Notes: generated by a model not told the origin, from the sequence alone. DNA of 64,000 nt from Vibrio fluminensis (GCF_015278125.1 NZ_JADILO010000003.1:62001-126000); one strand, 5' to 3'. Shown: positions 24,992-34,319, counted from the first letter of the stretch. Numbers and translations: made by a program.

Positions 24992-26746
24992 CTAGCTTCT
25001 AACAAACGCTTTTATTGTCGCAATTTCATACCCTTCACTCTCACCATAAGGCGCAATGTGGTACTCACCCACATTCGCTGGAACAATAAAGGTTTCGGCA
25101 TAATGCACAACGAAAGGTTTAAATTTATTGGCTGGACTTGTGACAATCGCCTCACGTCCTTCAATTAAGTTCAATACATTGACTTTGCCATCCGTGTTGT
25201 GACAAACAGACTTGGTAAACCAATGACGGCGAGTTTCAATAAACTCACGTTGATGTAAACCGGTACGCTCTTCTTTCCAGCCATCACCTTCATTGATCGG
25301 CGTAATAGCATTGACGAGATTTTGCTCTACCCACTGAGTGTCACGGTCCCACTGAATAACCTCTTTACCATGATCTAAATGCACAGGCCTTGGTAATCCA
25401 TCCAAACCTAGTCGCCCCCAGTCCCATAACTTAAACGTAAAGATGTAAGGGGTGGCGCTAATTTCAAGCACCATGGTATTGCTACCTGAACAGTGAATCG
25501 TACCGGCAGGGATCAAGAAATGATCATGCTTTTTAGCTGGGAATTGATTGATGAATTTTTGATCGTCAAACGCTGGGCCACCACGCTGTGCTTCATACAG
25601 CGCGTCCATCATTTCATCAGGATCCACGCCCGTTTTCGTCCCTAGATAGACACACGAATCTTCATCCGCCTCCAGCATGTAGTAGCTTTCATCTTGGGTA
25701 TAATGCATTCCAAATTCTTGCTGGATATACTCGGTTAGAGGGTGTACTTGCAGACTCAAGTTCTGGCCTTGCATGGTATCGAGAAAATCAAAACGAATTG
25801 GAAACTCAGCACCAAACCTTGCGTGCACTTCCTCACCCAATAGGGCTTGCGGTTGCAGAAGTACAAGGTTTTGAGAAGGGAGTTCAACCAATAAATCGGC
25901 AAACTTTAGAACAAGGCTGTTTTCTTCCGGTACGCAGTCAAAACACCATGCATAGTTCGGCTTATCTTCATCAAGCTCACAGACCTCTTTCATCCATTGT
26001 CCACCCCATACGCCAGGGTCAAAAAAGGGAACAACACGAAATGGCTGCTCAGTCACTTGCTGAAGACCGGCGTTCAAAGCCTGTCCGGTAATCAGTGTTA
26101 TCTTCTGTGGATTGTTGGTATCGAGGAAAAAATCTGTCTTCGGTAAGAATTGAGCCTTATGGCGATCGAAGACGCGCCATTCAATGAAGAACGCTCGCTT
26201 GTAGCGACGCAAAATATCTTCAGACGTATTGTCTGCGCCCCAGTTACCTAGCTTGCCACTTCTAAAGCGCTGTTGGATCTCCCAACGAGCCAAATCAGCG
26301 TAGACATGAGTATCGGCCTTCGCAAATAACGACGCACCATGACCATAAACCACCACTAGGCCTGTCGATATTGCTGCTATTTGCTGGCTTATTAGTTCAA
26401 GTTTGTGTGGATGGAAAAATTCTACCAACTTGTGGGGAGCCATCACACCAAAAACACGATCTTCGGTAATATGGCGATCAAGCTTGGTAACAATCTCTTC
26501 TTCACTCAACTTAGCATCGTCAGTAAAGAACACGTGCTCACAGTCCAGTTTAGCAATTAACTGTTCCAATAGTTCTTGGTGATCCACGCCATGATAGGTA
26601 TCAATGATCAACACATGACGACTCGATTTCACTCGAGATCGAAGTTGGGTGATGACGTCGGTCCAACCTTGCCACGCTTGATCGTCATATCCCAGAACCT
26701 CTACATGAGGAAACTTGTCATAGTTGGGAGTGCGGTCTAAATACAT
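24992..26746 (-). CDS. manA: Long class I mannose-6-phosphate isomerase with N-terminal extension
   Basis: Interconverts mannose-6-phosphate and fructose-6-phosphate using zinc. From ATG 26746 (GGAAG 6 bases before) the protein has 584 residues, about 190 more than E. coli ManA. The isomerase part begins near residue 215. Zn ligands are expected in QNLSLQVHP, ESYYMLEAD and PAGTIHCSGSNTMVLEIS. The first ~200 residues (LIIDTYHGVDHQELLEQLI; EIQQRFRSGKLGNWG; EWRVFDRHK) resemble a uridine-kinase-like nucleotide-binding fold, but the P-loop GxxxxGK is not present, so a non-catalytic or sensing role is more likely. An in-frame TTG at 26788 would start inside an operator-like palindrome. It is the first gene of the operon and diverges from malI. 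Confidence 0.87.
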   Translation of the reverse strand: MYLDRTPNYDKFPHVEVLGYDDQAWQGWTDVITQLRSRVKSSRHVLIIDTYHGVDHQELLEQLIAKLDCEHVFFTDDAKLSEEEIVTKLDRHITEDRVFGVMAPHKLVEFFHPHKLELISQQIAAISTGLVVVYGHGASLFAKADTHVYADLARWEIQQRFRSGKLGNWGADNTSEDILRRYKRAFFIEWRVFDRHKAQFLPKTDFFLDTNNPQKITLITGQALNAGLQQVTEQPFRVVPFFDPGVWGGQWMKEVCELDEDKPNYAWCFDCVPEENSLVLKFADLLVELPSQNLVLLQPQALLGEEVHARFGAEFPIRFDFLDTMQGQNLSLQVHPLTEYIQQEFGMHYTQDESYYMLEADEDSCVYLGTKTGVDPDEMMDALYEAQRGGPAFDDQKFINQFPAKKHDHFLIPAGTIHCSGSNTMVLEISATPYIFTFKLWDWGRLGLDGLPRPVHLDHGKEVIQWDRDTQWVEQNLVNAITPINEGDGWKEERTGLHQREFIETRRHWFTKSVCHNTDGKVNVLNLIEGREAIVTSPANKFKPFVVHYAETFIVPANVGEYHIAPYGESEGYEIATIKAFVRS

Positions 26747-26787
26747 CTGAAATCTTCCGGTTACTGCTTCTAGCCCGATAGTAATCA

Positions 26788-26827
26788 AGGTTAATAAGTA
26801 ACCTCAAATTGGTTAACGTGGTTAACC
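26788..26827. promoter_or_regulatory. Two operator-like palindromes before manA
   Basis: AGGTTA-N5-TAACCT at 26788-26804 and GGTTAA-N5-TTAACC at 26811-26827 share the half-site GGTTAA with the palindrome in front of malI. They probably let MalI repress the manA-malX-malY run. Confidence 0.65.
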
Positions 26828-26910
26828 TATCGAAAAGCAGTTAACTTCAGACAACAAAGCTTGAATTGTTACTATGATCACAGCAGGAACGGGGAAAATT
26901 CGAGTAAAAA

Positions 26911-26930
26911 TAGGTTAAACGATTAACCTA
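26911..26930. promoter_or_regulatory. LacI-type operator before malI
   Basis: TAGGTTAAACGATTAACCTA is a near-perfect 20-bp dyad with a central CG, the normal form of a LacI-family operator. It ends 10 bp before the malI ATG, implying autorepression. Confidence 0.75.
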
Positions 26931-26940
26931 GAGTTCGCCT

Positions 26941-27954
26941 ATGTCAAAAGCCACTATCTCCGACGTTGCAAAATACTGCCAAGTATCGACCGCTACCGTT
27001 TCTATGGTCCTAACAAACAAAGGGCGTATCTCCGAAAAAACAAGAGAAAAAGTCTTAAATGCGATCGATGAACTTGGTTATATCTATAACCAATCCGCAG
27101 CAAATTTGCGCCATAAACGAAGTAATTTGGTTGGCTTACTGATCCCTGATATCACTAACCCCTTCTATGCTGAACTTATTGCAGGCCTCAGCCACTTACT
27201 TGAAGCCCATGATTCATTGTTGTTCTTAGCTAACACAGAAGACAACGTCGCCAAACAAAATAAGCTTATCGATTCACTCATCAGTCAAAATGCTGGAGGT
27301 TTGGTGCTTTGCGCCGCCAAGGAGACCGATATGGGTTTTCTGCGTACCGTGAAAAAACGAGGCATTCCTATCGTATTGGCAGTGAGGCCGATGATGGATG
27401 AATCATTCGATTATGTCGGAACGAATAGCTTCATGGGCGTGCAAATGGCAACTGAACATCTGTTGCGATTGGGGCATCGCAACATCGCCTTTATTGGCGG
27501 CGCACTAAATTCGCAAACTCGTTCGCAAAGACTCGGTGGGTATATGTCGAAACTAATCGAATACGGCATCTCTCCAAACGAAAACTATATTGTCAGTTGT
27601 GGTGCCAACCGAGCAGAAGGCGCCAACGCAACGACTCGGCTATTGCAAAAACACCCTGAGATTAGTGCGGTAATTGCGTATCAAGACATTGTTGCTTTTG
27701 GTGTCATGCGCGCAGCGAAGGCGATGGGACGTGATGTCGGGAAAAATATCGCGGTAGTAGGCTTTGACGATGTTCCAGATGCAGCTGACACATCCCCCAG
27801 CCTCACCACAGTCTCAGTGTCGGCGCAGCAAATCGGTGTGGCAGCTGGAGAATTAATACTTTCGAAGATGGCTGGGCAAAGCAATGAAATCAAAAGCTTA
27901 ATTTACCCTCCCAAATTGATGATCAGGCAGTCTTGCGGCAGTGGGAAAAATTAG
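26941..27954 (+). CDS. malI: LacI-family repressor (MalI-like)
   Basis: 337 residues: an N-terminal LacI HTH with hinge (ATISDVAKYCQVSTATVSMV, 4-23, and NQSAANLRHKRSNLVGLLIPD), then a periplasmic-binding-protein-like effector domain (about 60-335). It diverges from the manA-malX-malY operon, and palindromes sharing the half-site GGTTAA lie on both sides of the shared promoter region. This supports local autoregulation and control of the sugar operon. The inducer is not known. E. coli MalI responds poorly to any common sugar, so an internal product is possible. Confidence 0.9.
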   Translation: MSKATISDVAKYCQVSTATVSMVLTNKGRISEKTREKVLNAIDELGYIYNQSAANLRHKRSNLVGLLIPDITNPFYAELIAGLSHLLEAHDSLLFLANTEDNVAKQNKLIDSLISQNAGGLVLCAAKETDMGFLRTVKKRGIPIVLAVRPMMDESFDYVGTNSFMGVQMATEHLLRLGHRNIAFIGGALNSQTRSQRLGGYMSKLIEYGISPNENYIVSCGANRAEGANATTRLLQKHPEISAVIAYQDIVAFGVMRAAKAMGRDVGKNIAVVGFDDVPDAADTSPSLTTVSVSAQQIGVAAGELILSKMAGQSNEIKSLIYPPKLMIRQSCGSGKN

Positions 27955-27996
27955 TCAGTTTGAGACGGCTGCTTTTGTGTTAATTGCTATAAGAAA

Positions 27997-28018
27997 CGGA
28001 GCAAACGCATATGCTCCG
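27997..28018 (-). terminator. Probable terminator for the 28.03-kb gene
   Basis: CGGAGCA (27997-28003) pairs with TGCTCCG (28012-28018). On the minus strand it is followed by TTTCTTA. The T-run is short. Confidence 0.5.
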
Positions 28019-28028
28019 CTTAATCTAA

Positions 28029-28355
28029 CTACCTCAACAAATTCACCAATAACTCATCTTTGTTTTTCAGTGAATAACAGCCACGATAGACACGTCTCAA
28101 TTCCATGACCTGCTCTCTTGGCGATTTAGCATAAAACTGATTTAAGTACACTGAAGAGTCAGGATATCCGAGTTCTTGAGCCGCTCGCTTAAACATCCCT
28201 TCAATTTTAGCAAAGTCCCGTTGAGCAAATAAAACCGTAAAGTTTTCGCAGTTATTGTTACTTGCTAGCGCCGGTTGAGTCCAAAGCATAGCGAGCGCAA
28301 CACCAATGATAAGACAGGCAGTTTGCCCACCTTTACGACCACTAAAGCGAAGCAT
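28029..28355 (-). CDS. Small exported protein overlapping the chemoreceptor gene
   Basis: 108 residues from ATG 28355. The N-terminus has basic residues (RFSGRKGG), a hydrophobic core ([18 protein letters not shown]) and a likely signal-peptidase site after ALA, so the mature part of about 75 residues should be periplasmic. The mature part has two cysteines (CENFTVL; RGCYSLK), which could form a disulfide. No family is recognised. The start lies inside the last codons of the chemoreceptor gene (14-base overlap), suggesting translational coupling and a joint role. The last codons are copied in the scar at 22.04 kb. Confidence 0.72.
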   Translation of the reverse strand: MLRFSGRKGGQTACLIIGVALAMLWTQPALASNNNCENFTVLFAQRDFAKIEGMFKRAAQELGYPDSSVYLNQFYAKSPREQVMELRRVYRGCYSLKNKDELLVNLLR

Positions 28356-29373
28356 TTTCTCGGTTCTCAATTGCAAATTGCTTCATTTCTTTGACCAAAG
28401 ACTTAATGTACTCATTCTTATCTTGAATTGTCTTAGCGGAAGCTAAATTCATATTGAGTTTGCCATGTAAATCTTCAATTCGCTGCGAAAGATCAGTCGC
28501 AACGACAGTTTGACTGGTCGAGGTTTCATGAACCACTGCATTAATAGAAGCCAGCTTCTCAGTGCTATTATTGATCACTTCGAATGCCTCATTTAGCTGC
28601 TTGGACAAAGCAAATGATTTCTTAATTATCGCTTGGTTTTTATTGATATGATCTTGCGCTTTACCACTGAAAGTATTTAGCCTTTCAACAGCTTCTTTAA
28701 TCGCCAAGGTGTTCTGCTGTGTTTGCAACGAAAGCTTACGCACCTCGCTTGCTACCACCGAAAACCCCTTACCATGCTCCCCTGCTCGCGCTGCTTCTAT
28801 TGAAGCATTTAATGCGAGCAATGCCGTTTGGCTCGAGATCTGGTTAATCGTATCTACCACACCATTAATGTTGTTAGAGCACTCAAATAGCTGATTGAAA
28901 ATAGGGGCAGAATCGCTGATCGATGTAAACACCTGCTGAGCAATTTGACTGTCATACTCCATTAAGCGTCGGCCACTTTGTAGGTTATTCAGTACTGCTT
29001 CCGTTGCTTCATGTGCAACTGCCGCTTCATGACTCACACTTTGCGATGTTGAAGAGAGCTCAACGGTAGAGGCCGAGATCTGCTCTAAATCAAGGAAGCA
29101 CTCTTCTGTCTTCGCCACATTACGTTTTAAACTTTCATATGAGGCGATATAAGAACTATGAAGCTCCATCAGAAAGTTAGCGACATCATCATTGAGTTCT
29201 TTTTGCTTAAGTTTAGCTCGCACCAATAAGGCGAAAAGCAACATTGCAATGAATGACATCACTATGGCTAAGCGTTGCACTAAATTGTCGTCCAGAATTG
29301 ATACAGCGTAATAAGTTGAGATGGGTGCTGCTGAAACCATCATCAAGAGAACTGCTATTACTTTGAAATTCAC
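28342..29373 (-). CDS. Methyl-accepting chemotaxis protein without a ligand domain
   Basis: 343 residues: two close membrane helices (about 3-22 and 35-55) joined by a loop of only about 12 residues, no HAMP, then a cytoplasmic coiled coil with the conserved signalling tip [20 protein letters not shown] (residues about 176-195) followed by [13 protein letters not shown]. With no periplasmic sensor domain it must sense through the membrane, the cytoplasm or a partner. The small exported protein translated from the overlapping gene is a natural candidate. There is no C-terminal CheR-tethering pentapeptide. Confidence 0.9.
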   Translation of the reverse strand: MNFKVIAVLLMMVSAAPISTYYAVSILDDNLVQRLAIVMSFIAMLLFALLVRAKLKQKELNDDVANFLMELHSSYIASYESLKRNVAKTEECFLDLEQISASTVELSSTSQSVSHEAAVAHEATEAVLNNLQSGRRLMEYDSQIAQQVFTSISDSAPIFNQLFECSNNINGVVDTINQISSQTALLALNASIEAARAGEHGKGFSVVASEVRKLSLQTQQNTLAIKEAVERLNTFSGKAQDHINKNQAIIKKSFALSKQLNEAFEVINNSTEKLASINAVVHETSTSQTVVATDLSQRIEDLHGKLNMNLASAKTIQDKNEYIKSLVKEMKQFAIENRENASL

Positions 29374-29829
29374 GTTTTCGTCGCCTCAAAAACGCGAGTT
29401 TGTATTATGACAATCTCAAACTAGCTCACGACACTTTAGCTTTGTATCCGTACAAAAAACAAACAGCCCTGTTCCTCTCAAAACACCGTCTATGCAGGAA
29501 ATATCCTACACACTTAACTGGTCAGAAAAACAACAACAAACCCACACTCATTTAATTACTCGAAGCATTTCCACTTTATTTTTTCGCCCAATCACGATAC
29601 GGCGTTGCTTTTTAGCGCCATTCGTCAGTTAAGGGGCTTTTTTCTTGCTAGAAATGCCTCAATTTCTTCACTTTCCTCACTACGATACGTAAAGAACGCA
29701 AGTAGTCAGAAAGTAATAATTGTCGAAACGATAAGTTGCAGTTGTTATCCACAATTGGTTCGCCTTTCGCTGCCCCTTTTGAGTAAAGCAAGATATACTG
29801 CTAAGGCAATCTTGACTAAAAGGCTATTT
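29374..29829. other. Intergenic region, no gene seen
   Basis: About 450 bp between the divergent chemoreceptor and DUF2750 genes. An open frame on the + strand from 29605 continues into DUF2750, but it has no ribosome site and its translation is unlike the family, so I do not count it as coding. No clear promoter elements were recognised. Confidence 0.5.
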
Positions 29830-30201
29830 ATGAGTGATTCAGCTTCTGTAACCATTCCGCGCGATCCGATGGAACGCTTTAATATCTTCTTCAAAACATC
29901 TGCAGAAACAAAGAAAATCTGGTTGTTAATCGATGAACATGGCAGCGTATTACTCAACACCGATGATGAAGAATGTGTGCCAGTATGGCCAACTGAAGAG
30001 CACGCTCTGCAGTGGGCAACTGAAGAATGGGAAGGCTTTACTGCTGAGCCAATCTCAATCGCGAAATGGAAAAGCCGCTGGACTATGGGTCTAGAGCAAG
30101 ACGACCTTTCTATCGTCGTTTTCCCTGACGCAGAAGGTGAAGGCGTAGTGCTTTACCCAGATGAATTTGAATTTGAAATCGTTAAGCGCGAACGTAGTTA
30201 A
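29830..30201 (+). CDS. DUF2750-like protein
   Basis: A 123-residue cytoplasmic acidic protein starting at ATG 29830 with AAAGG 7 bases ahead. The core (ERFNIFFKTSAETKKIWLLI; VPVWPTEEHALQWA; LYPDEFEFEI at the end) matches what I know of the DUF2750 family, which has no assigned function. It is followed at once by a strong terminator, so it is a single-gene unit. Confidence 0.78.
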   Translation: MSDSASVTIPRDPMERFNIFFKTSAETKKIWLLIDEHGSVLLNTDDEECVPVWPTEEHALQWATEEWEGFTAEPISIAKWKSRWTMGLEQDDLSIVVFPDAEGEGVVLYPDEFEFEIVKRERS

Positions 30202-30224
30202 GCGCTGCAATTCTCTTCTATCAA

Positions 30225-30250
30225 GCGATGCTCAAAGCATCGCTTTTTTT
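30225..30250 (+). terminator. Rho-independent terminator
   Basis: GCGATGCT (30225-30232) pairs with AGCATCGC (30236-30243) around a 3-base loop and is followed by seven T residues. Confidence 0.92.
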
Positions 30251-30376
30251 ATATTAAAGCCAGTGACTTTGCGTAACAAACGTTAGGCGAAGGCTTTTGC
30301 TTTTGCAATCTGATTGGCTTTGCTAAAATGCCGCCCTTTCGCAGATCTAAACTGCACACTTGTTTGAGAAAAACCA

Positions 30377-30904
30377 ATGAAAGACAACCTAGCGATAATC
30401 GGGCTAATTAACCCTAAAAGCCCCGAAAATGTGGGTGCGGTAATGAGAGCGGTAGGTTGTTATCAAGCTAACGAAGTACTCTATACAGGTACTCGCTATG
30501 ATCGTGCTGCAAAGTTCGCGACCGATACAAAAAGTGTCCGTGAACACACGCCACTACAAGGCGTAAACTGTATTCTGGACGCAATTCCACAAGATACTCA
30601 AATTGTCTGCGTTGAACTGGCGCTAGGTGCGACACCACTGCCTCAGTTTCAACACCCAGAAAAAGCGGTGTATATTTTTGGCCCAGAAGATGGATCTATT
30701 CCTCAAGAGATTGCTGATCGCGCCGATCACGTCGTATATGTCCCAACGGTTGGCTGCATGAACCTCGCCGCTTCTGTGAATGTTCTACTTTACGACCGCT
30801 TAGCAAAATCAGAATCTATGGTGATGGGTGATGAACTCATTCTCTCAAGCCGTGATAACCGCAACAAGTTACGTGTTAAACAGCCTAGTGATTCTGCGGC
30901 TTAA
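30377..30904 (+). CDS. SpoU/TrmL-like RNA 2'-O-methyltransferase
   Basis: A 175-residue SPOUT-fold methyltransferase expected to methylate a ribose of tRNA or rRNA using S-adenosylmethionine. SpoU motifs are seen in order: NPKSPENVGAVMRAVG (12-27), YIFGPEDGSIP (motif 2) and YVPTVGCMNLAASVNVLLYD (motif 3), the knot that holds AdoMet. There is no N-terminal RNA-binding extension. The length is close to YibK/TrmL, which modifies wobble base 34 of leucine tRNAs, but the sequence is not the typical TrmL, so the target remains open. Confidence 0.88.
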   Translation: MKDNLAIIGLINPKSPENVGAVMRAVGCYQANEVLYTGTRYDRAAKFATDTKSVREHTPLQGVNCILDAIPQDTQIVCVELALGATPLPQFQHPEKAVYIFGPEDGSIPQEIADRADHVVYVPTVGCMNLAASVNVLLYDRLAKSESMVMGDELILSSRDNRNKLRVKQPSDSAA

Positions 30905-30924
30905 GTAGATTCTAAAATGAAAAA

Positions 30925-30950
30925 GGGTACTTACCGTGAGATAAGTACCC
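30925..30950 (-). terminator. Terminator of the tna operon
   Basis: GGGTACTTA (30925-30933) pairs perfectly with TAAGTACCC (30942-30950). Read on the minus strand it is followed by a T5 run and lies about 50 bp after the permease stop. Confidence 0.85.
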
Positions 30951-30997
30951 GACTCCACACAAGAACCCATTAGGGTCTATTTTTCACCTACTAAGGT

Positions 30998-32212
30998 TTA
31001 GCCCAGGAAGGCTGGCAACATACCGAGCATAGATAGGATGTGGAAAATCGCAGTTAGCACACCGAAGGCAATAACGATAACAAGCATTACATTACCGCCC
31101 GGCGCCATAAAGCCCTCATGACCATCTTTGCGAGCACGAGATTTGTACGCCAGCATCGCAGGGACAATACATGCCCAAACGGTCGCCGCTGCGCCTGCGT
31201 AGCCAATCGCGATAACAAAGCCGAATGGGAACAGTAGCGACATGATTAGTGGTGGGAAGAATGTCACAGCCCACGACTTAGTGCGACCTTGCTTAGTGTC
31301 GTCAAATCTAAATAAGTCAGCAATAAAGTCAAAAACACCTAAACCTACGCCGATAAATGATGACAATAACGCCGCCATTGAGAAACTGTTGATAGCGTTA
31401 GCCACATTCTCAGAAGCAATCACTGAACCTAAGGCAGATAGAAGTACATCTACGTTACCGCCTTGCTCAATCACAGGGCCAAACTGGTTACGCGGTAAGT
31501 TACCGTAGATTGAAACCATCCAAAGTAGATATAGTGTCAAAGCGATAACGGTGCCGCCTAGAATCGCGTATTTAGCACGACGCTCTTCACCATAGTATGC
31601 ACGCATTGAAGATACCGAGTGGTGGTAACCAAAAGAGGTTAGCGCTACCGGTAGCATCGCCATTGCAAAAGGTGCATAACTGCTTTGTTTATTGGCGGTA
31701 TCAAATAACACGGCAAGGTCGATGTTTAGCGCCATGCCAGACACACCAAACACGAAGCTAAAAATCATGAAAGCGATAAGAACAACGGAGATGCGATCCA
31801 CAGCTCGAGTTGAGTGCCAAACAAAGGTCGAGAAAACTAATACAAACAAGATTGACGCAATTTTGCTGTTAACACCTAGCATCCCTTCCAGAATCAGACC
31901 TGAAGAGGTGATGTAAGCGTACAACAAGATGCCGCCAACGAAATATACAGTTAAGTTGTTGAAGTTGTTAACACCTGAGCCAAGCATATCCTTGGTTACC
32001 GTGTTAAATGAAACTTTTAAATCATAGTGCTTAAACGCTTCTAGTAGCATCCAGCCAGAAATGGTCATTATCGCCATTGTTAATGTAATTGCAATGACAG
32101 ACCAAGTAGTCCATGCGCCAGCACCTGCACTTGGGAGCCCTAACATACCCGCGCCTACACACACACTGGCGATAATACACGAGCCACCTAATAGTGAGGG
32201 AGATCCTTTCAT
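30998..32212 (-). CDS. tnaB: Aromatic amino-acid (tryptophan) permease
   Basis: A 404-residue inner-membrane symporter with about 11 helices of the Mtr/TnaB/TyrP family. Typical segments are GGSCIIASVCVGAGMLGLPS (9-28), SFNTVTKDMLG and the C-terminal GNVMLVIVIAFGV. It lies 115 bp after tnaA on the same strand, the tnaA-tnaB order of E. coli, so tryptophan is the likely substrate and expression should follow the TnaC switch. The Mtr and TnaB branches are not separable by eye. The symbol rests on gene order. Confidence 0.88.
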   Translation of the reverse strand: MKGSPSLLGGSCIIASVCVGAGMLGLPSAGAGAWTTWSVIAITLTMAIMTISGWMLLEAFKHYDLKVSFNTVTKDMLGSGVNNFNNLTVYFVGGILLYAYITSSGLILEGMLGVNSKIASILFVLVFSTFVWHSTRAVDRISVVLIAFMIFSFVFGVSGMALNIDLAVLFDTANKQSSYAPFAMAMLPVALTSFGYHHSVSSMRAYYGEERRAKYAILGGTVIALTLYLLWMVSIYGNLPRNQFGPVIEQGGNVDVLLSALGSVIASENVANAINSFSMAALLSSFIGVGLGVFDFIADLFRFDDTKQGRTKSWAVTFFPPLIMSLLFPFGFVIAIGYAGAAATVWACIVPAMLAYKSRARKDGHEGFMAPGGNVMLVIVIAFGVLTAIFHILSMLGMLPAFLG

Positions 32213-32327
32213 ATGTATTTCTCTTTGTTATATTTCACGTTATTGGATAAGACTGTCTCTTAAGCTAAGTGATTTTTTATAATGGGGCTTAAGATATGGC
32301 GTGCCCAATTTGGGCACGCCAATGACA

Positions 32328-33791
32328 TTACGCTTCAGCTAACTCTTTGTTTTCCGGAGCTGCTGTTACTTCTGCCTCAACTTCTTTCAAGCGAGCAGTA
32401 AAGTGACGAAGTACTGCTGGTTCGTATGTGAAATCCAAACCTTTCACGTTCTTCGCGTTTTCTTTTACTTTTTGGAATGCTTCGATAACGAAATCCATGT
32501 GCGTTTGCGTGTAAGTCGCACGAGGAATTGTTAGACGTAGCAGTTCAGCTGGACACGGATGCTGCTTACCAGTTGCTGGGTCGCGACCTAGTAGCATTGA
32601 GCCAATTTCTACTGCACGGATACCTGCCACTTTGTATAGCTCACAAGCCAAAGCGTGTGCTGGGAATTGGTGCGCAGGGATATGTGGAAGCAGTTTACCT
32701 GCATCAACGAATGCTGCGTGACCACCAGCTTGCTGACAAACTACACCGATCGCTTCTAGGCCATTTACCAAGTATTCGATTTGGTTAATACGGTAAGCTA
32801 GCCATTCTTGACGCATACCATCACGTAGACCAACAGCTAGACGCTCCATTGCGCCGCCTTCTAGGCCACCGTACGTTGGGAAGCCTTCTTGAACCACACA
32901 AAGAGTACGACACTCAGTGTACACATCCATGAATGATTCATCTTTAAAACAAAGTAGACCACCCATCTGTACCATTGCATCTTTCTTAGCTGACATTGCT
33001 AGGCCATCAGCATACTTGTATGTTTCGTACGTGATTTGCTCAATAGTCCAATCTTTGTAGCCTTCTTCACGCTGTTGGATGAAGTATGCGTTTTCTGCAA
33101 AACGTGCAGAGTCCATAATCACAGGAATGCCGTGTTTTTGCGCCAATTCGTACACAGCTTTCAAGTTAGCGATAGATACCGGCTGACCACCTGCTGAGTT
33201 ACATGTGATAGTACTTACAATGTAAGGTACATTGTTTGGACCTGCTTCTAGAATTGCTGCTTCTAGCTTCTCTAAATCAAAGTTACCTTTAAAGTCTGCT
33301 GTTACTGCAGTATCAAAAGCTTCATCAGTGTATACGTTCTTCGCCACACAGCAGTTAACTTGAGTATGACCTTGAGTGGTGTCGAAGAAGTAGTTAGATA
33401 GCGCAACCATCTTAGAACGATCTAGACCGCGCTCTTTTTCCGCTTTCTTGATAAGCACAGGGATGTAGATCTGCTCCGCACCACGACCTTGGTGAGTAGG
33501 GATGGTTAGCTCGTAACCAAAGATCTCTTTCACTGCATTAGAAAGCGCGTAGTAGCTGCGGCTGCCGCTGTATGCTTCATCACCAAGTAACATTGCTGCT
33601 TGCATTTGTTGAGTGATAGAACCAGTGCCACTATCGGTTAGCAAATCGATAAACACGTCTTCACTGTCTAGCAAGAATGGGTTCATACCCGCTTTTAAGA
33701 TCGCTTCTTCACGGTACTCACGTGTAGTACGTTTTACTGGCTCAACAACGCGAATACGGAATGGTTCTGGTAGGTGTTTGAAGTTTTCCAT
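32328..33791 (-). CDS. tnaA: Tryptophanase
   Basis: PLP-dependent cleavage of tryptophan to indole, pyruvate and ammonia in the cytoplasm. Indole is also a signal in Vibrio biofilm and virulence control. From ATG 33791 the 487 residues begin [19 protein letters not shown], almost as in E. coli TnaA, and keep [33 protein letters not shown] and the PLP lysine in [19 protein letters not shown] lies 7 bases before the start. An upstream in-frame start at 33827 is disfavoured by the match to the family. A TnaC-like leader peptide lies 271 bp upstream. Confidence 0.98.
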   Translation of the reverse strand: MENFKHLPEPFRIRVVEPVKRTTREYREEAILKAGMNPFLLDSEDVFIDLLTDSGTGSITQQMQAAMLLGDEAYSGSRSYYALSNAVKEIFGYELTIPTHQGRGAEQIYIPVLIKKAEKERGLDRSKMVALSNYFFDTTQGHTQVNCCVAKNVYTDEAFDTAVTADFKGNFDLEKLEAAILEAGPNNVPYIVSTITCNSAGGQPVSIANLKAVYELAQKHGIPVIMDSARFAENAYFIQQREEGYKDWTIEQITYETYKYADGLAMSAKKDAMVQMGGLLCFKDESFMDVYTECRTLCVVQEGFPTYGGLEGGAMERLAVGLRDGMRQEWLAYRINQIEYLVNGLEAIGVVCQQAGGHAAFVDAGKLLPHIPAHQFPAHALACELYKVAGIRAVEIGSMLLGRDPATGKQHPCPAELLRLTIPRATYTQTHMDFVIEAFQKVKENAKNVKGLDFTYEPAVLRHFTARLKEVEAEVTAAPENKELAEA

Positions 33792-34062
33792 GATAATACC
33801 TTTTATTTCTATATTGTGCATACGCACTTTATTTTAAATATAATCACTCGCATCTTTATTAAAATTAAGATGTAGAGTTTCAGACCAAATTAATTAAATA
33901 TTAATTTAGCGATAAATTTTAACTGATTTAATTTAAACAACTAAAACAAAAGCTAATAGAAAGCCGAATACAATCAATTGGAGGAAATTGTATTTTGAAT
34001 GCGCTCAGATTTTGAGTAGTTGAACCATCAAGCTAGTACAAGCCTGACGAGGCAAGGCTGCC
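33792..34062 (-). promoter_or_regulatory. tnaC-tnaA spacer, probable Rho-controlled leader
   Basis: 271 bases between the leader-peptide stop and tnaA, similar to the roughly 220-base spacer of E. coli where Rho acts unless the TnaC ribosome stalls. No intrinsic terminator is visible, which fits Rho-dependent control. I cannot identify the rut site by eye. Confidence 0.6.
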
Positions 34063-34167
34063 CTAGATGTGATCAGAAGAAGGTAAGATAGATAGCGTGT
34101 GGTCGCGTGTGTACCAAGCTAACGATGTTAGCCATATTTCATATTGCATATTGAGGCACATTTTCAT
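34063..34167 (-). CDS. tnaC: TnaC-type tryptophanase leader peptide
   Basis: A 34-codon ORF with a strong ribosome site (AAGGA 6 bases before ATG) about 40 bases after a likely transcription start. The peptide contains WYTRDHTLSILP (residues 18-29). TnaC stalls the ribosome when tryptophan is bound, and depends on a Trp, an Asp four residues later and a Pro eight residues after that. Here W18 and D22 keep the four-residue step. P29 comes seven residues after the Asp and is followed by five more residues (SSDHI) and TAG, instead of stopping at Pro as in E. coli. The function is inferred from the motif and position. Confidence 0.8.
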   Translation of the reverse strand: MKMCLNMQYEIWLTSLAWYTRDHTLSILPSSDHI

Positions 34168-34213
34168 CTTATGTTCCTTCGTTGAAAGCAATTAGTGGGT
34201 TGACGGTTTCAGT

Positions 34214-34272
34214 ATTATACAAGCAGAGTAATTAATACACTGAAATAAACAGCAAATGTGATCTGGATAAAA
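34214..34272 (-). promoter_or_regulatory. tna promoter with probable CRP site
   Basis: On the minus strand a TATAAT -10 box lies at 34219-34214, in a TGTATAAT context. A CRP-like dyad TGTGA-N6-TAAAA (34257-34272) is centred near -58. A second candidate, TGTCG-N6-TCACA (34298-34313), lies further upstream. CRP control of tna is established in enteric bacteria. No good -35 is seen, as expected for a CRP-dependent promoter. Confidence 0.55.
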
Positions 34273-34319
34273 AACCGTCCTAAATATGAATTAAAGATGT
34301 CGTAAGTATCACAGTTAAA

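Noticed and set aside
29605..29829. N-terminal extension of the DUF2750 protein by 75 residues
   Set aside because: No ribosome site and the translated extension does not look like the family, while AAAGG sits before ATG 29830.
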